A DNA stretch of 64,000 nucleotides from Chryseobacterium sp. 18061 (GCA_902706205.1 CACSKA010000002.1:558001-622000), one strand, 5' to 3'. Shown: positions 17,955-27,866, numbered from the stretch's first letter. The notes: generated by a model from the sequence alone, not told the origin. Numbers and translations: made by a program.

Positions 17955-18824
17955 CTAGTCGTATGTGATTTTTATGACGAGAGAACCTGAAAACACGCCG
18001 CCCTTAAGTGATGGCGTTGAGCGTAGCGTTGCTTTTACAACCAAATCGCGGGAGGTGTTCTCTTCAATAAAATAGGAAATAGGAATATCTGCAGGAATAT
18101 CATTAAACTCCACTTCAGCATTGAGTGAGCCATCACTTCTAAGCAGTAATCCGCTACTTCTGGCGTAACCAACAGAAGATATATGAGCGAAACCATCACC
18201 ATTCTGACAGCCGATGTTAATATTAATACTCTTACTGGCACCATTAACCGTATTGTACTCTATATCACCAAAATCAATATCCGTATCTTGAGTGGTTGCA
18301 TTACACGTCAGATTTGGTGATTCCTTTGGCATAACAACCTTGTCAAAAAAATAAAGATTGACGTTGCTTGAGTCACCACCAGATAAAGAAAGCGGCCCCA
18401 CATAAATATAGGGACTATGTGATAGAACATACTTTCTACCATTATATTTATAACAACCCGTGTACAACATTTTAGTCCCAACAATTCTAAGAACCATGTC
18501 TCTTAGATCGAACATTGTCATACGATATTTATGACCTAAAACATATTCTCCATTGGTGTTAATACCACTGGAAGTCAGGCAAGAAATTTCCACCCAGCAC
18601 GTTTCTTTTGCAGGATCTTTATTAGACTGGCAACGGTTTATCACATCACTCGTAGCTGCAGCCTGCCATTCAATTGCGCGAATTGTCATCAACCCGCTCG
18701 CATCAGGTTGTGAAAAATATATATTACCCACCGCTTCAGCATGAGCTAAAGAAAACAGAGGCGTAATAAAAAATTGCAAAATAACACCTATAAATGTGTT
18801 TTTTAATCGAATCATCCTCAGCAT
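17955..18824 (-). CDS. Two-domain fimbrial tip adhesin (MrpH/PapG-like position)
   Basis: 289 residues from the ATG at 18824, which has an AAGGA ribosome-binding site; the longer frame to 18857 lacks one. A signal peptide ends near LAHA. Residues ~20-165 form a unique N-terminal domain with several cysteines (NRCQ, ETCWVEISC, YTGCYKYNG), probably the receptor-binding lectin. Residues ~175-289 resemble a pilin domain (LTCNATTQDTDIDFGDI ... SGSLVIKITYD). As the last and largest non-usher structural gene it occupies the adhesin place of the mrp and pap operons. The receptor is unknown. Confidence 0.75.
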   Translation of the reverse strand: MLRMIRLKNTFIGVILQFFITPLFSLAHAEAVGNIYFSQPDASGLMTIRAIEWQAAATSDVINRCQSNKDPAKETCWVEISCLTSSGINTNGEYVLGHKYRMTMFDLRDMVLRIVGTKMLYTGCYKYNGRKYVLSHSPYIYVGPLSLSGGDSSNVNLYFFDKVVMPKESPNLTCNATTQDTDIDFGDIEYNTVNGASKSININIGCQNGDGFAHISSVGYARSSGLLLRSDGSLNAEVEFNDIPADIPISYFIEENTSRDLVVKATLRSTPSLKGGVFSGSLVIKITYD

Positions 18825-18881
18825 GTTAAATCCTTTATAAACATCTAAAACAATCAATTTAAATAAGAAAAATGTTGTAAG

Positions 18882-19415
18882 TTACTCATAACTCAGACTG
18901 AAATTCAGAATAGCATTAAAATAACCACGACTAATATTTTTAGCAGCAATAGATTCAGGAGATGCCTGAACAAAAGCATTAAAGCTAATATTGGTCGATC
19001 CAGAGGTTAGTTCTGTTTTCATATCTACATCTTTATTAATCAGAATCCGGCCTCCTCCATTAACTTTTTCCAGTCCGATCGCGAAACCAGGCTGCTTATC
19101 TCCCGTTGATACCGAAAGAAAACCAGGGATTTCTGAACTCTCAATACCACTCAAAGAAATGTCAACCATTCTTGCAAGCGATTGATCGCAACTCGTAAGA
19201 TGAATGACAATTGTCTGACTTGTTGTTCTTTCATGGGCATAAAGATATTTATCAACAATAGTCCCAAAATCAAGAGGAATACTTTCATCTCCAGGAGCAA
19301 TCACACATGGTTGTCTGACTAACTCCCCTTCAAACTTAAGATTGTCTGCACTGTAAACACACCCCGAAGCAAGGATAAGAATGAATGCATAAAATGATGA
19401 CAGTCCACGTCTCAT
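18882..19415 (-). CDS. Minor fimbrial subunit (PapF/MrpG-type)
   Basis: 177 residues with signal peptide (ILILASGCVYSA). A pilin fold is indicated by FEGELVRQPCVIAPGDESIPLDFGTI near the N-terminus, a second Cys (SCDQ), and a C-terminal beta strand ending in NFSLSYE for chaperone and donor-strand binding. Probably an adaptor between rod and tip, next to the adhesin gene. Confidence 0.8.
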   Translation of the reverse strand: MRRGLSSFYAFILILASGCVYSADNLKFEGELVRQPCVIAPGDESIPLDFGTIVDKYLYAHERTTSQTIVIHLTSCDQSLARMVDISLSGIESSEIPGFLSVSTGDKQPGFAIGLEKVNGGGRILINKDVDMKTELTSGSTNISFNAFVQASPESIAAKNISRGYFNAILNFSLSYE

Positions 19416-19428
19416 AACATCCTCATAT

Positions 19429-19911
19429 CTATTGGTATTGTAACGTGAGAGTCGCAGAGGCAGTAAATTTCCCCTCGATAAGGGTGACGCCCTTTTTACT
19501 GATAGGTACAGCTTCTAGCTTTGGTATTTTCTCTGGATTAATTATTATATCTTTTGAGAAGATAACGGGTTCACCATCAACAAAAATCTTAATCCCCATC
19601 CCATTGATACTACTCTGTATTGTTCCAGGCGAAAACAAGGCAATTTTATTACTGTTCAATGTCATAGTTAAAGACCAGGGAGGTGAGGAAACGCAGTCCA
19701 AAGGAAAGCCAATATCTTTCCTATAATTATTTCCATCTAACTTATTAATGCCAATCTTTCCGAAATAAACAATAATATCCTGCCCTGCGTTAATTTGACA
19801 GAGAGGTGGTTCGATTAATGTACCTTTGAAATTCATATCAACGGTATTTGCTGAAACAGTAATGCATCGAGATAACATGGCCAATAGAGATATCCATAAG
19901 AGATGCTTCAT
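19429..19911 (-). CDS. Minor fimbrial subunit (PapE/PapK-type)
   Basis: 160 residues with a signal peptide. The pilin pattern is FKGTLIEPPLCQINAGQDIIVYFGKIGINKLDGNNYRKDI, a second Cys (LDCVSS), and C-terminal SATLTLQYQ. The phrase I-N-K-L-D-G is paralleled in the neighbouring subunit at 19908-20429 (INHLDGTKYRQ), so the two are paralogues. Its start overlaps the stop of that gene by 4 nt. Confidence 0.82.
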   Translation of the reverse strand: MKHLLWISLLAMLSRCITVSANTVDMNFKGTLIEPPLCQINAGQDIIVYFGKIGINKLDGNNYRKDIGFPLDCVSSPPWSLTMTLNSNKIALFSPGTIQSSINGMGIKIFVDGEPVIFSKDIIINPEKIPKLEAVPISKKGVTLIEGKFTASATLTLQYQ

Positions 19912-20429
19912 TGGTAATATACCTGCATGATAGCTGTTGCGCTAAAAGGCTGCCCCTTGATAGCGGCTCCGGGACGCTTGATCGGGGTAGCATATAATTG
20001 AGGTAACCTAAGATAATTAAAATTCATAAAAGAATTGACCGGGAACGACGTTGAATCATTAGTAATAGCAATACCCAAGTCAGCAACGGTAGTCTGTAAT
20101 AAACCGTCACCGAACCCAGCAACCATCCCAACAATTCTAAACATCAAGCTATTAGCATATTGCCCCTGACAACTTAAAGAATAGTTCACTGGCTGTCGAT
20201 ATTTTGTACCATCAAGGTGATTTATCATAACTTCATTACCGAAATCCACGGAGATCATTCCTTTTTCACCTGTGCCAACGATGGTACAAGGGGCTGGTTC
20301 TAAAATTCGCCCCTTTATATTCACTGTTATACTTTGTGGAGGAACTGTCGCCGCCTGAGCAAAAGAAATAAAAATCACAAAAAGAATAACAAAATTTAAA
20401 GCTGACATCCTACCGATTAAAGAGCCCAT
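19908..20429 (-). CDS. Minor fimbrial subunit (MrpF/PapK-type)
   Basis: 173 residues with a signal peptide ending in FAQA. Pilin signature: IKGRILEPAPCTIVG ... ISVDFGNEVMINHLDGTKYRQPVNYSLSC, and a C-terminal strand TAIMQVYYQ. It is paralogous to the next gene and 2 nt from the previous one. Likely part of the tip fibrillum. Confidence 0.82.
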   Translation of the reverse strand: MGSLIGRMSALNFVILFVIFISFAQAATVPPQSITVNIKGRILEPAPCTIVGTGEKGMISVDFGNEVMINHLDGTKYRQPVNYSLSCQGQYANSLMFRIVGMVAGFGDGLLQTTVADLGIAITNDSTSFPVNSFMNFNYLRLPQLYATPIKRPGAAIKGQPFSATAIMQVYYQ

Positions 20430-20431
20430 AA

Positions 20432-21019
20432 TTAATCATAACTCATATAAAATAAAATGTTGCCGCGAAACGTCCCGGCATGAAGGGGCCCTAAAATCCT
20501 AACCGGTGTGACATAGTATTTAAGTGTATCTTGACCGGGCGTTATTAATAATGGTCTACCTCCATGGCCTGGTTTTACCGTTTTATGATATTTATCGGAT
20601 ATGACCAAGCCAATACCATCAACCCCTTTCATAGGAATAATATTTTCATTTTCAGCGGTAACTGTTGCTAAAAAATGCAACGTCACGGAGGGCTGATAGC
20701 GGTCTAAAACCTTTAAACCGCTCAGCGGATCATCATTAGATGTACCACTTCGTAGGCAATCTCTAAGCACTATGCTAAAAGAGACGGGATTTCCACTATC
20801 CCCTACGTTTTGAAAATGACCTGTGGGTAGCGTCCCCAGATCGATCTCTTGATAGGATGAATTCAGATCCAGTCTACATGCACTTTCCGTAAGTACTCCC
20901 CTGACCTGGATTTTCCCCATCAGGCCATCAATCCCCCATGAGCTAGCATCTTGGGCTTTTGCAATATTAGCAGTAGATATTGAGAGCAACAAAAAAACCA
21001 AGTAAGTGATTTTCAACAT
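20432..21019 (-). CDS. Minor fimbrial subunit (MrpE/PapJ position)
   Basis: About 195 residues from the ATG at 21019; the frame can start slightly upstream at a GTG. A signal peptide ends near IAKA. The pilin pattern is KIQVRGVLTESACRLDLNSSYQEIDLGTL, a second Cys (LRDCLRS), and a C-terminus RGNILFYMSYD. It is the first structural gene after the chaperone, so probably an adaptor or terminator subunit. Confidence 0.8.
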   Translation of the reverse strand: MLKITYLVFLLLSISTANIAKAQDASSWGIDGLMGKIQVRGVLTESACRLDLNSSYQEIDLGTLPTGHFQNVGDSGNPVSFSIVLRDCLRSGTSNDDPLSGLKVLDRYQPSVTLHFLATVTAENENIIPMKGVDGIGLVISDKYHKTVKPGHGGRPLLITPGQDTLKYYVTPVRILGPLHAGTFRGNILFYMSYD

Positions 21020-21045
21020 GTTCCAGTCCACTATTTTGATAGTTC

Positions 21046-21792
21046 TCAGTTTTTAATTGGCTTGGCTTTACAAGCCGCCCCCTCACACTGGAAAATAATT
21101 TTAGGATGGCCACCATAGTCATTGACATAGGTTAATACCGGTGATGTTCCTAGCACATTGGCATCGATGTTAATATAGTCGGATGCGAATGGTGATAACA
21201 TCAGCGGACGAAAATCGCTTTGACTTTTATTAACGTTACTACCCGCATCAACGAATGTCACATAATAAGGTGTTGGGTTGGTCAGCTTATAACGCTGTCC
21301 TTCACGAGAAAGTATGATGCTTTCTTGCCAAGGTGTAGCATCCGTATTCTCTGAACGTAGAATAGCAGTTGGCCTGTAAAAAAGTTTTATTCTAGTTTGC
21401 AAAGCAATCTGAAGCGTATTCGGTTTGTCGCTACGTGGCGGAATCTCTCTCATATTGAAATAAAAGAGTGTCTCACGATCTTGTGCGAGAGTTGAAATAG
21501 CAGGAAGCGATTGAACCTTTACCTGACTTTTCGATCCCGCCTCAACACGTTGTAATGGAGGTACAACGGTTAATGGACTATTTATTTTTTTTCCATCAAC
21601 ATCTTCGATCCATGCCTGGACAAGGTACGGTAGTTGCTTGTTTTCGTTACTCACATTAAGGCTTATCGACTTATCAGTGCCTTCAAAAACGATCCTTGTA
21701 CGATCTAAAGCTATCGCTGCATATGATGAATTTGAAATAATAACTACTAAAACGGACAATAAAGAAGCTGAAGTAGCTTTTAAAATTCTCAT
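21046..21792 (-). CDS. Periplasmic fimbrial chaperone (PapD-like)
   Basis: 248 residues with signal peptide. The two immunoglobulin-like domains are recognisable, with the invariant pilin-anchoring Arg in LDRTRIVFEG and Lys in RIKLFYRPTAI. The short loop between the F1 and G1 strands (SLPAISTLAQDRETLFYFNMREIP) marks the FGS class, typical of Pap-type rods. It caps subunits in the periplasm and hands them to the usher encoded just upstream. Confidence 0.93.
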   Translation of the reverse strand: MRILKATSASLLSVLVVIISNSSYAAIALDRTRIVFEGTDKSISLNVSNENKQLPYLVQAWIEDVDGKKINSPLTVVPPLQRVEAGSKSQVKVQSLPAISTLAQDRETLFYFNMREIPPRSDKPNTLQIALQTRIKLFYRPTAILRSENTDATPWQESIILSREGQRYKLTNPTPYYVTFVDAGSNVNKSQSDFRPLMLSPFASDYINIDANVLGTSPVLTYVNDYGGHPKIIFQCEGAACKAKPIKN

Positions 21793-21817
21793 AAATCACT
21801 CTCATGTAAAATTAAAA

Positions 21818-24325
21818 TCATTTGGCAATGATGCAAGGCAATAATATACCCTGCAACTTATCAGAAATTATTTCTTTAGGAAATGAAATATGGCACTTAG
21901 CACTACCATCCCAAATAACATCCATGGTTGCTGATGCCTTTATACCGGTCAAATAGACACTTCCATCATCATTAACAATCCCTACTTCCCTCTTTTCATC
22001 ATTAATAACAGTCGCACCAAAAGGAGGGGAGGATCCGTCAGAAAGTCTGATATACACCAGTGCTTTTTCACCCTGGACTATATTGAAACGGCGATACCCT
22101 ATAGCACCTTCAGTCAGTGTTAATTGTTCTACTGTATTTATGGCGTCTGTATCATCACTAAGCTTGTTAACATCAACGCTCACCTGATTTCTATAATAGC
22201 TGTTTACGTCCGCCACAACGACCTTCCCAAAGATATTTGAATATGCGGCAGAACCGAAACCTCTAACAGGTATATTGCCTACGCCATCTGTATCCAGCAT
22301 AATACGTGTCGCGCCGGGTGTATTAATACGATGAAGCGCCGCACCTTTCAACGTCGCAGTCAAACCGCCCTGCAACCCAATTCCAGCAGAGGTAAACCCT
22401 TGCTCCTGATAACTTGTATTAGCATTAAGTTTAAAATTATTTCCGGAATAGGTATAAAAACCGCTCGCAGCATTCTTCGCACGATTTTTCCCAACCGTTA
22501 TCTGATAACTGTCACCATCATTTACAGAAGAAAAGTAGCTAACTTGATTGCTACTGCCGCCCTGATATTTTGAGCTATTGAAACTTATCGTCCCATGATC
22601 TCCCCAAGGTATTGAGAGTGAGAGGTAGACTCCATCGTCATTCGATCCGTTATATTTATTACGATAGGCATTCGCAGAAATGCTAATGTTCTTCATACGA
22701 GAAATATCAAAGTATCGTGAAAGAGAAACATTATAGCGATCGTCAGTTGAATAGTCCCAGTATGTCCGATGGTTATAATCAAAGAACAAACTTGCGCCTA
22801 TAGTCGAAAACTGCTGGTTAAAACTGACACTGTACATTTCTTTAGTGCTCTGACTACGGTAGTTATACTGCCTGGCATCTAAATAATCTGCCATGCTCAG
22901 ATAGTTTCGTTCAGAAAAACGATATCCGGCAAACGTAACCTGGCTGTCATAATCATCAAATCGCTTTGAATAACTTAAGCGGTAAGAATTTCCCTGCAAA
23001 ACGTCTTTTTCAGGTAGTTTGGCACGGGAGTGTGTGACATCTACAGAAATAGCGCCTAGCAACATTAGATCCCGGCCAATACCCATCGCGATCGCTTGAT
23101 AGTCATCATTTGCTGTACTTCCTCCATATAATGACCAGCCGTTAGCGACCCCCCAGGAAAACTCCCCCATAGAGAATAGTGGCCCTTGGCTGTGATGGTG
23201 AAAATCAGTCGGCCTCCCGACTGAGATCTTATATCGTGCTGAACCAGGTCTTGTCAGGTAAGGAATGTCTGATGTCTGGACCGTAAATTTATGTGACGAT
23301 CCATTCTGTTCTTCGACTTCCACATCCAGCGTACCATTTACTGCATCATTGAGATCCTGGATCCGGAAAGGACCAGGTGCAACCTGAGTCTGATATAAAA
23401 CGGCGCCCTGTTGTCTGACAGTAACTTTCGCATTCGTTTTAGCAATCCCAGTGATTTCAGGCGCATATCCACGAAGATTTGGCGGTAACATACTGTCATC
23501 ACTGCGTAGAGTAACCCCAGTAAAACGAAAACTATCAAAAATGTCCGAACCTATAAAATTTTCACCGACTGAAAATTTTGCTTTCAGCCTTTTTATTGGA
23601 CGGTAAAGATAATATCTTGTCCAGTCGAAACGATTTCTGTTCTGACTGCCAGAATGGCTGTTGTCAAACTGAGTTTGCCAATCAGCACGCGCACGCCAAG
23701 GCCCAAAATTGAACCCAGTGACTCCATTGCCACTCATACCGGAAGAATTATCGCCGTGCCGAGAATGAGTCGTTGTAAAATTAGTATTATAATCGAACAG
23801 CGCACCTACCACTCCATTATCCCAGCGTGAAGGGGGATCCCAGTTAGGTGCCGTATATTCAAGCCAGGCTTGTGGAATACTGATCCTGATTGTCGATGTT
23901 GATAAATCAGATGAAATTTGCCATCCATCTTCTAAAGGAATGATAAGACAAAACTGAGTGTTTTTTTTATTGGGACGCCATTTCAACTTCCCCAGATAAG
24001 CCTCTTTTAAGCCTAGTTTGTCCACCAAATCTTCTGTCAAACACGCAATACTTGACTTTTCATCTTCAGGTAACGCTGAGTAAGTTATATCCGCATCGGT
24101 GATTTTTTTTTGGTTAAGGATAATTGCCATACGATACTCACCTGGCATAATATATCCAGCCTGAGCAAACAAAGATAAATCTAGATTATTTTTATCAGTT
24201 ACATCGAGGATGTCTGTATTAAACTGTGTCTCTTTAGCTTCAGAAAAGGTTAACCCTCCCAGAGTTAAAATCAGAATAAAACAGGAAACTTTAGTTTTAT
24301 AAACTCCATGTGCTTTCTTTGACAT
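21818..24325 (-). CDS. Outer-membrane fimbrial usher (PapC-like)
   Basis: About 835 residues. The signal peptide is followed by the periplasmic N-domain (FNTDILDV ... DLSLFAQAGYIMPGEYRM), a 24-strand barrel with many alternating aromatic strands, the plug region, and C-terminal domains (PFGATVINDEKREVGIVNDDGSVYLTGIK). It is intact, with no internal stop. The start at ATG 24325 is preferred because a GGTGG sequence precedes it. Codons further upstream up to 24340 are non-ATG. It is the assembly platform for the nine-gene cluster. Confidence 0.93.
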   Translation of the reverse strand: MSKKAHGVYKTKVSCFILILTLGGLTFSEAKETQFNTDILDVTDKNNLDLSLFAQAGYIMPGEYRMAIILNQKKITDADITYSALPEDEKSSIACLTEDLVDKLGLKEAYLGKLKWRPNKKNTQFCLIIPLEDGWQISSDLSTSTIRISIPQAWLEYTAPNWDPPSRWDNGVVGALFDYNTNFTTTHSRHGDNSSGMSGNGVTGFNFGPWRARADWQTQFDNSHSGSQNRNRFDWTRYYLYRPIKRLKAKFSVGENFIGSDIFDSFRFTGVTLRSDDSMLPPNLRGYAPEITGIAKTNAKVTVRQQGAVLYQTQVAPGPFRIQDLNDAVNGTLDVEVEEQNGSSHKFTVQTSDIPYLTRPGSARYKISVGRPTDFHHHSQGPLFSMGEFSWGVANGWSLYGGSTANDDYQAIAMGIGRDLMLLGAISVDVTHSRAKLPEKDVLQGNSYRLSYSKRFDDYDSQVTFAGYRFSERNYLSMADYLDARQYNYRSQSTKEMYSVSFNQQFSTIGASLFFDYNHRTYWDYSTDDRYNVSLSRYFDISRMKNISISANAYRNKYNGSNDDGVYLSLSIPWGDHGTISFNSSKYQGGSSNQVSYFSSVNDGDSYQITVGKNRAKNAASGFYTYSGNNFKLNANTSYQEQGFTSAGIGLQGGLTATLKGAALHRINTPGATRIMLDTDGVGNIPVRGFGSAAYSNIFGKVVVADVNSYYRNQVSVDVNKLSDDTDAINTVEQLTLTEGAIGYRRFNIVQGEKALVYIRLSDGSSPPFGATVINDEKREVGIVNDDGSVYLTGIKASATMDVIWDGSAKCHISFPKEIISDKLQGILLPCIIAK

Positions 24326-24340
24326 CCTTGCAACCACCAA

Positions 24341-24874
24341 TTAAAAATAATCAATTTTATATTTTATCGAAGTGTTAAAATCGCCTGCCTTAACTTTTTC
24401 ACCATCCACTTCCAAGGATAAATAATATTCAATATCATTACTTCCATTTTTCAAAGCATAAGGAGAGAATGATACACCCGGAATTGCACGGTTAAATTTA
24501 TTATCATAAAGTGCAACTCCGACTCCGATACTATTACTATGATTAATGAAAAGTTCGTTCTTGTATTGCCCGTCAAATGTCACATTAAACCCCTTCCATT
24601 CTCCGTCCTTGGAGTTGATTTTTTTCAATGTGCAGTTAACCAGTTTAATAGTGAATGGAATAATGTGACTGTGACCATTCCTGAGTATTTCACCTACAGG
24701 CACAACACCGAAATCAACAGTTTGATCACGACTATTCATATCAATGTTACATGCAGTTTCTATAATGCTGCCGCGCATTTTCAATCTTCCGTGCCCAGCA
24801 TCTTTGCTGAATGCTGGGCTTAAGGAAAGAGTTCCAATACACAAAAATATATAAATATCATTTTTTTTGCTCAC
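24341..24874 (-). CDS. Fimbrial anchor/terminator subunit (PapH/MrpB-type)
   Basis: 177 residues with signal peptide (LCIGTLSLSPAFS). Pilin signature: LKMRGSIIETACNIDMNSRDQTVDFGVVPVGEI, a second Cys (LVNCTLK), and a C-terminus SIKYKIDYF. Its position between the major pilin and the usher matches papH, whose product stops rod growth and anchors it. Confidence 0.82.
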   Translation of the reverse strand: MSKKNDIYIFLCIGTLSLSPAFSKDAGHGRLKMRGSIIETACNIDMNSRDQTVDFGVVPVGEILRNGHSHIIPFTIKLVNCTLKKINSKDGEWKGFNVTFDGQYKNELFINHSNSIGVGVALYDNKFNRAIPGVSFSPYALKNGSNDIEYYLSLEVDGEKVKAGDFNTSIKYKIDYF

Positions 24875-24893
24875 GATATTATCTCACTTTAAG

Positions 24894-24917
24894 CAGGCAC
24901 CAAGGTCCCGGTGCCTG
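24894..24917 (-). terminator. Intercistronic hairpin after the major pilin gene
   Basis: Stem CAGGCACC/GGTGCCTG with a short loop, lying between the major subunit gene and the next gene. The T-run is poor, so it likely acts as a partial terminator or RNA stabiliser. Either would keep major pilin expression above that of the minor genes. Confidence 0.7.
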
Positions 24918-24941
24918 TATTAAAGTTAAATACTTAATATT

Positions 24942-25463
24942 TTACTGATAAGAAAGCGCATAGTTAACGATTGAGCTAAATTCACCAGGAACAATTTCAG
25001 CCGCTTTATCACCCTGCAGATAGGCAGAGAAAGCCAGGGTATTTGAACCATCCATAATCAGCTGGTTAGCGGTAGGAGTACCGAATTTAATTGCTGTACC
25101 TGCACCATCAGTCAGAGCAATACTTGCTCCCTTAGCAGAACCCGTGATACCAAGTAGGTCAGGATCACCCGCTGACGCAGGTCCAGTGAAAGTAGCAGTC
25201 ACGCCCTTCAGCGTAGCTGTATCACATTTTTCCAAGTCGATCTGGAAATTAACAGGTGTTGATTTCCCACCATCTTTAAGCGCCACATTAGAAATTTGGC
25301 CCATGTAGATATTCTGGTTTGATGTATCCGGCGTGATGGAACAAGGTGCATCAATGATTGATCCAGAGAATTTAATCTGGCCTTTACCTTGATCCGGAAC
25401 TGCAGCAAATGAATTAGCCATAAAACCTGCGGCGACTACCAGTGCCAAAATTTTCACTTTCAC
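24942..25463 (-). CDS. Major fimbrial subunit (MrpA/PapA-like)
   Basis: 173 residues with signal peptide ending NSFA. Typical pilin: GQIKFSGSIIDAPCSITPDTSNQNIYMGQI, second Cys in LEKCDTATLKG, C-terminus SSIVNYALSYQ with penultimate Tyr. The low-complexity, Gly/Ala/Thr-rich body is usual for a rod-forming subunit. It is the promoter-proximal gene, followed by a hairpin. Confidence 0.9.
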   Translation of the reverse strand: MKVKILALVVAAGFMANSFAAVPDQGKGQIKFSGSIIDAPCSITPDTSNQNIYMGQISNVALKDGGKSTPVNFQIDLEKCDTATLKGVTATFTGPASAGDPDLLGITGSAKGASIALTDGAGTAIKFGTPTANQLIMDGSNTLAFSAYLQGDKAAEIVPGEFSSIVNYALSYQ

Positions 25464-26029
25464 CTAAACTACTCCTTATTTTTTATTTAAAAAGTTTTCC
25501 TTACCCGCTCAGGCATAAATGAGGCTAATCCTGTATAAAAACCAGATTATAAAGAACTGCTTTGACCTGGACTGCTTGGGCTATAAAACTATATTAAAGA
25601 AATAGTCACCGGTCATCTTTATTATAATTAATAACAATTTAATCCATAGTTATCAATAACTTAAGAGAGACATATTTGGTGACACTTCAGGAGATTTAAG
25701 ATCATTTTGATTTATTTCAAAATAAATGAAATCTCACGCAAATTAAAAAAACATAAGCAGGGAGTTCATTTTACCTTTGCGTTATTTGTGTTAACCTTTA
25801 AATACCGGCTGCATAATGACAACTTTCAAGCATGGGAACATAAACTGCAATACTATATTTATGGATATCACCCTATAGACACAGCTGATATTGTACCTAA
25901 ATTTACGAGAGGAAATTAATATTTTTTTTCATTTAAATGAGCTCAACATAAAACTAAGAAGCCTATAAGGAATATGATTATGAATAATTAATTATACAAA
26001 CAATAAAGTTATAAATCATATTAATAAAA
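25464..26029. promoter_or_regulatory. AT-rich control region of the fimbrial operon
   Basis: 566 bp of AT-rich DNA between the major pilin gene and the LuxR-type regulator, both on the minus strand. It must hold the fimbrial promoter. No fimS-type inverted repeat or GATC-box pair typical of phase switches stood out to me. A 70-codon plus-strand ORF here (25707-25919) has no supporting features. Confidence 0.5.
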
Positions 26030-26611
26030 TCAGCAACGACATAGCTTGTAATACTTTATTAGAGCGTTATTAAACTCGCCTTTGTTTTGACATCCAATCT
26101 TTTTCTTTATCGATTTTCGATAGTTGCTGACAGACTTAGAATGAACGCCCATAAACAAGCCAATCATGGTTGGTGTAAGACCTTGATAAATATAAAAGCA
26201 GACCCGCTTTTCACGATGATTCAATCCCCCTATACGGCTAAAACTCGGCAGTGCATTATAAAAACAGCCCTCTGGAAGCAGGGATAACCTTATTCTTTTT
26301 AAATATTCCACATCACACTCTGTGCTCGTCAAAAATATCACACTAGGTGAAATGTCTTTTTTTAGAAATAATGCTAGAACATAATACATCTCATTATCCG
26401 CAATAATAACATTATTTTTAGCACTGGTTTTATTTTTTAGGTTTAAATCATTATAAATATTTAATGCCTCGTGAGATTGATAACTCTTGAATTTAATTTT
26501 CCAACCACTATGACTAGAAACATCTGCATGATATAATGAGGCTACATACTCTTTTAAACCTAATATAAAATATTGATTATTACTTACAACAAAAAAATTA
26601 ATACTTTTCAT
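26030..26611 (-). CDS. LuxR-type transcriptional regulator of the fimbrial operon
   Basis: About 193 residues from the ATG at 26611, which has a GGAG ribosome-binding site. The C-terminal ~60 residues form a LuxR/FixJ helix-turn-helix (LNHREKRVCFYIYQGLTPTMIGLFMGVHSKSVSNYRKSIKKKIG). The N-terminus has a receiver-like hydrophobic pattern (INFFVVSNNQYFILGLKEYV, NVIIADNEMYYVLALFL) but I see no clear phospho-acceptor Asp set. It resembles fimbrial regulators of the FimZ/MatA kind. Position directly upstream suggests control of the operon. Confidence 0.75.
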   Translation of the reverse strand: MKSINFFVVSNNQYFILGLKEYVASLYHADVSSHSGWKIKFKSYQSHEALNIYNDLNLKNKTSAKNNVIIADNEMYYVLALFLKKDISPSVIFLTSTECDVEYLKRIRLSLLPEGCFYNALPSFSRIGGLNHREKRVCFYIYQGLTPTMIGLFMGVHSKSVSNYRKSIKKKIGCQNKGEFNNALIKYYKLCRC

Positions 26612-27059
26612 TATTGCTCCATGCAAATAAACACAAGAACAGGATAGACAACCTCATCCTTTAATAATCACCAGACACTCTCTCTGCGCTATTATTTAGC
26701 ACGACACCAAATGAAAGCCACATGAAATAATTCCCTCACAATTTATAGATGCAAAAAAACGTCATCCTCATTAATAATATTGGCACAAATGAAAAGTGTA
26801 AACTTAAAAAAAATAAAACTTTCTTAAAATCACAATGGCTTTATATTTTTTAATACTGTGAGATTTATTTAACAAATAACATATTGAAATTATAAAACTC
26901 CTAAGTATTTATTACCCCTCTTTCATTAATTTTTAGCAACCTGTCGCTACTATAATAGCCACAGTTCCTGACGTGATTGACTCTATTGCGTAAATTGTAC
27001 TTCTAACTGCAATCAGGATCAGATCACCACATTGCTGATCCAGTAGCGGTCGGTATCCC
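26612..27059. other. AT-rich spacer between regulator and IS fossil
   Basis: About 450 bp without a credible gene. It presumably holds the promoter of the LuxR-type gene. The right end merges into the IS903-like remnant. Confidence 0.4.
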
Positions 27060-27866
27060 GTGGCAACGCAAAAATTTTAAATCAATAACTGGGTGCCCTA
27101 CAGCAAGGCTCTCACCAATCGCGGTTCGCTGACATTCTGGCTTAATGATTCAGACCTGGTACGACGAACCAAAAACCTCTTAGCGTGGTCGTCCGCAATG
27201 TTATTCTGAACTGGCTATTTCCACTGTACTGATGCCCAAACACGTTTTTGCCTTACGCTACGTGCCGCGTAGGTATTCACTGATTCTTTTTTACGCTAAT
27301 GAAGCTCCCGCATTGTTGCCCACATTATTCCTGCGTCAGCAGGCGATCCCGATTTTCAATAACCCCACGCGTGGCGAAATGGCCCATCGTGTTATCTCCA
27401 CCGTTTTAAACGTCGTCGATGAAATCGAGTGGAAAGTGCAAAGCACGGTCAGGAAAAGCGCCGTGTCTGGCGAAGACTGCACCTGGTTGTGGACCTCGAG
27501 ACTCACGAAGTTATCTTCGCTGATCTTTCTCTGAACAATATGACCAACGAGGAAGTATTCCCGGCGCTAATCCCGCCGGGAACCCATGCAGATTAATAAC
27601 CAGTGGAGTATGTCGATCGAAATTAGACAGTCGCGAGGCAACAACTCACGGGGTACAACGCCTACTGGAAATGGGACACCGCTTACAACCGGTGCTCGGT
27701 GGCGGAAACGGCAATGTACCGTGTAAAACACCTGCTTGGTGGTCATCTGAACCTGCGGGGTTACGATGCCCAAGCCGGGAACACTATGACCATTATCCGT
27801 GCTTTAAACAGAATGACGCGTTCAGGTATGCCCGAAAGTGTACGGATTATCGGGGGAAATGACTAA
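27060..27866 (+). pseudogene. Degenerate IS903-like (IS5 family) transposase
   Basis: Pieces of one transposase are spread over three frames: INNWVPYSKALTNRGSLTFWLNDSDL, then TPRVAKWP-like and EKRRVWRRLHLVVDLETHEVIFADLSLN, then QQLTGYNAYWKWDTAYNR and SVAETAMYRVKHLLGGHLNLRGYDAQAG..ALNRMTRSGMPESVRI. There are stops, frameshifts and an internal deletion of about 50 codons after the second piece. It cannot be functional. Confidence 0.85.

Noticed and set aside
25707-25919. 70-codon plus-strand ORF upstream of the fimbrial operon
   Set aside because: AT-rich promoter region, no good ribosome-binding site, no domain or signal peptide.
25464-26029. Invertible fimS-like phase switch
   Set aside because: I found no pair of inverted repeats bracketing a promoter and no neighbouring recombinase gene; the only integrase is the island enzyme at 30775.
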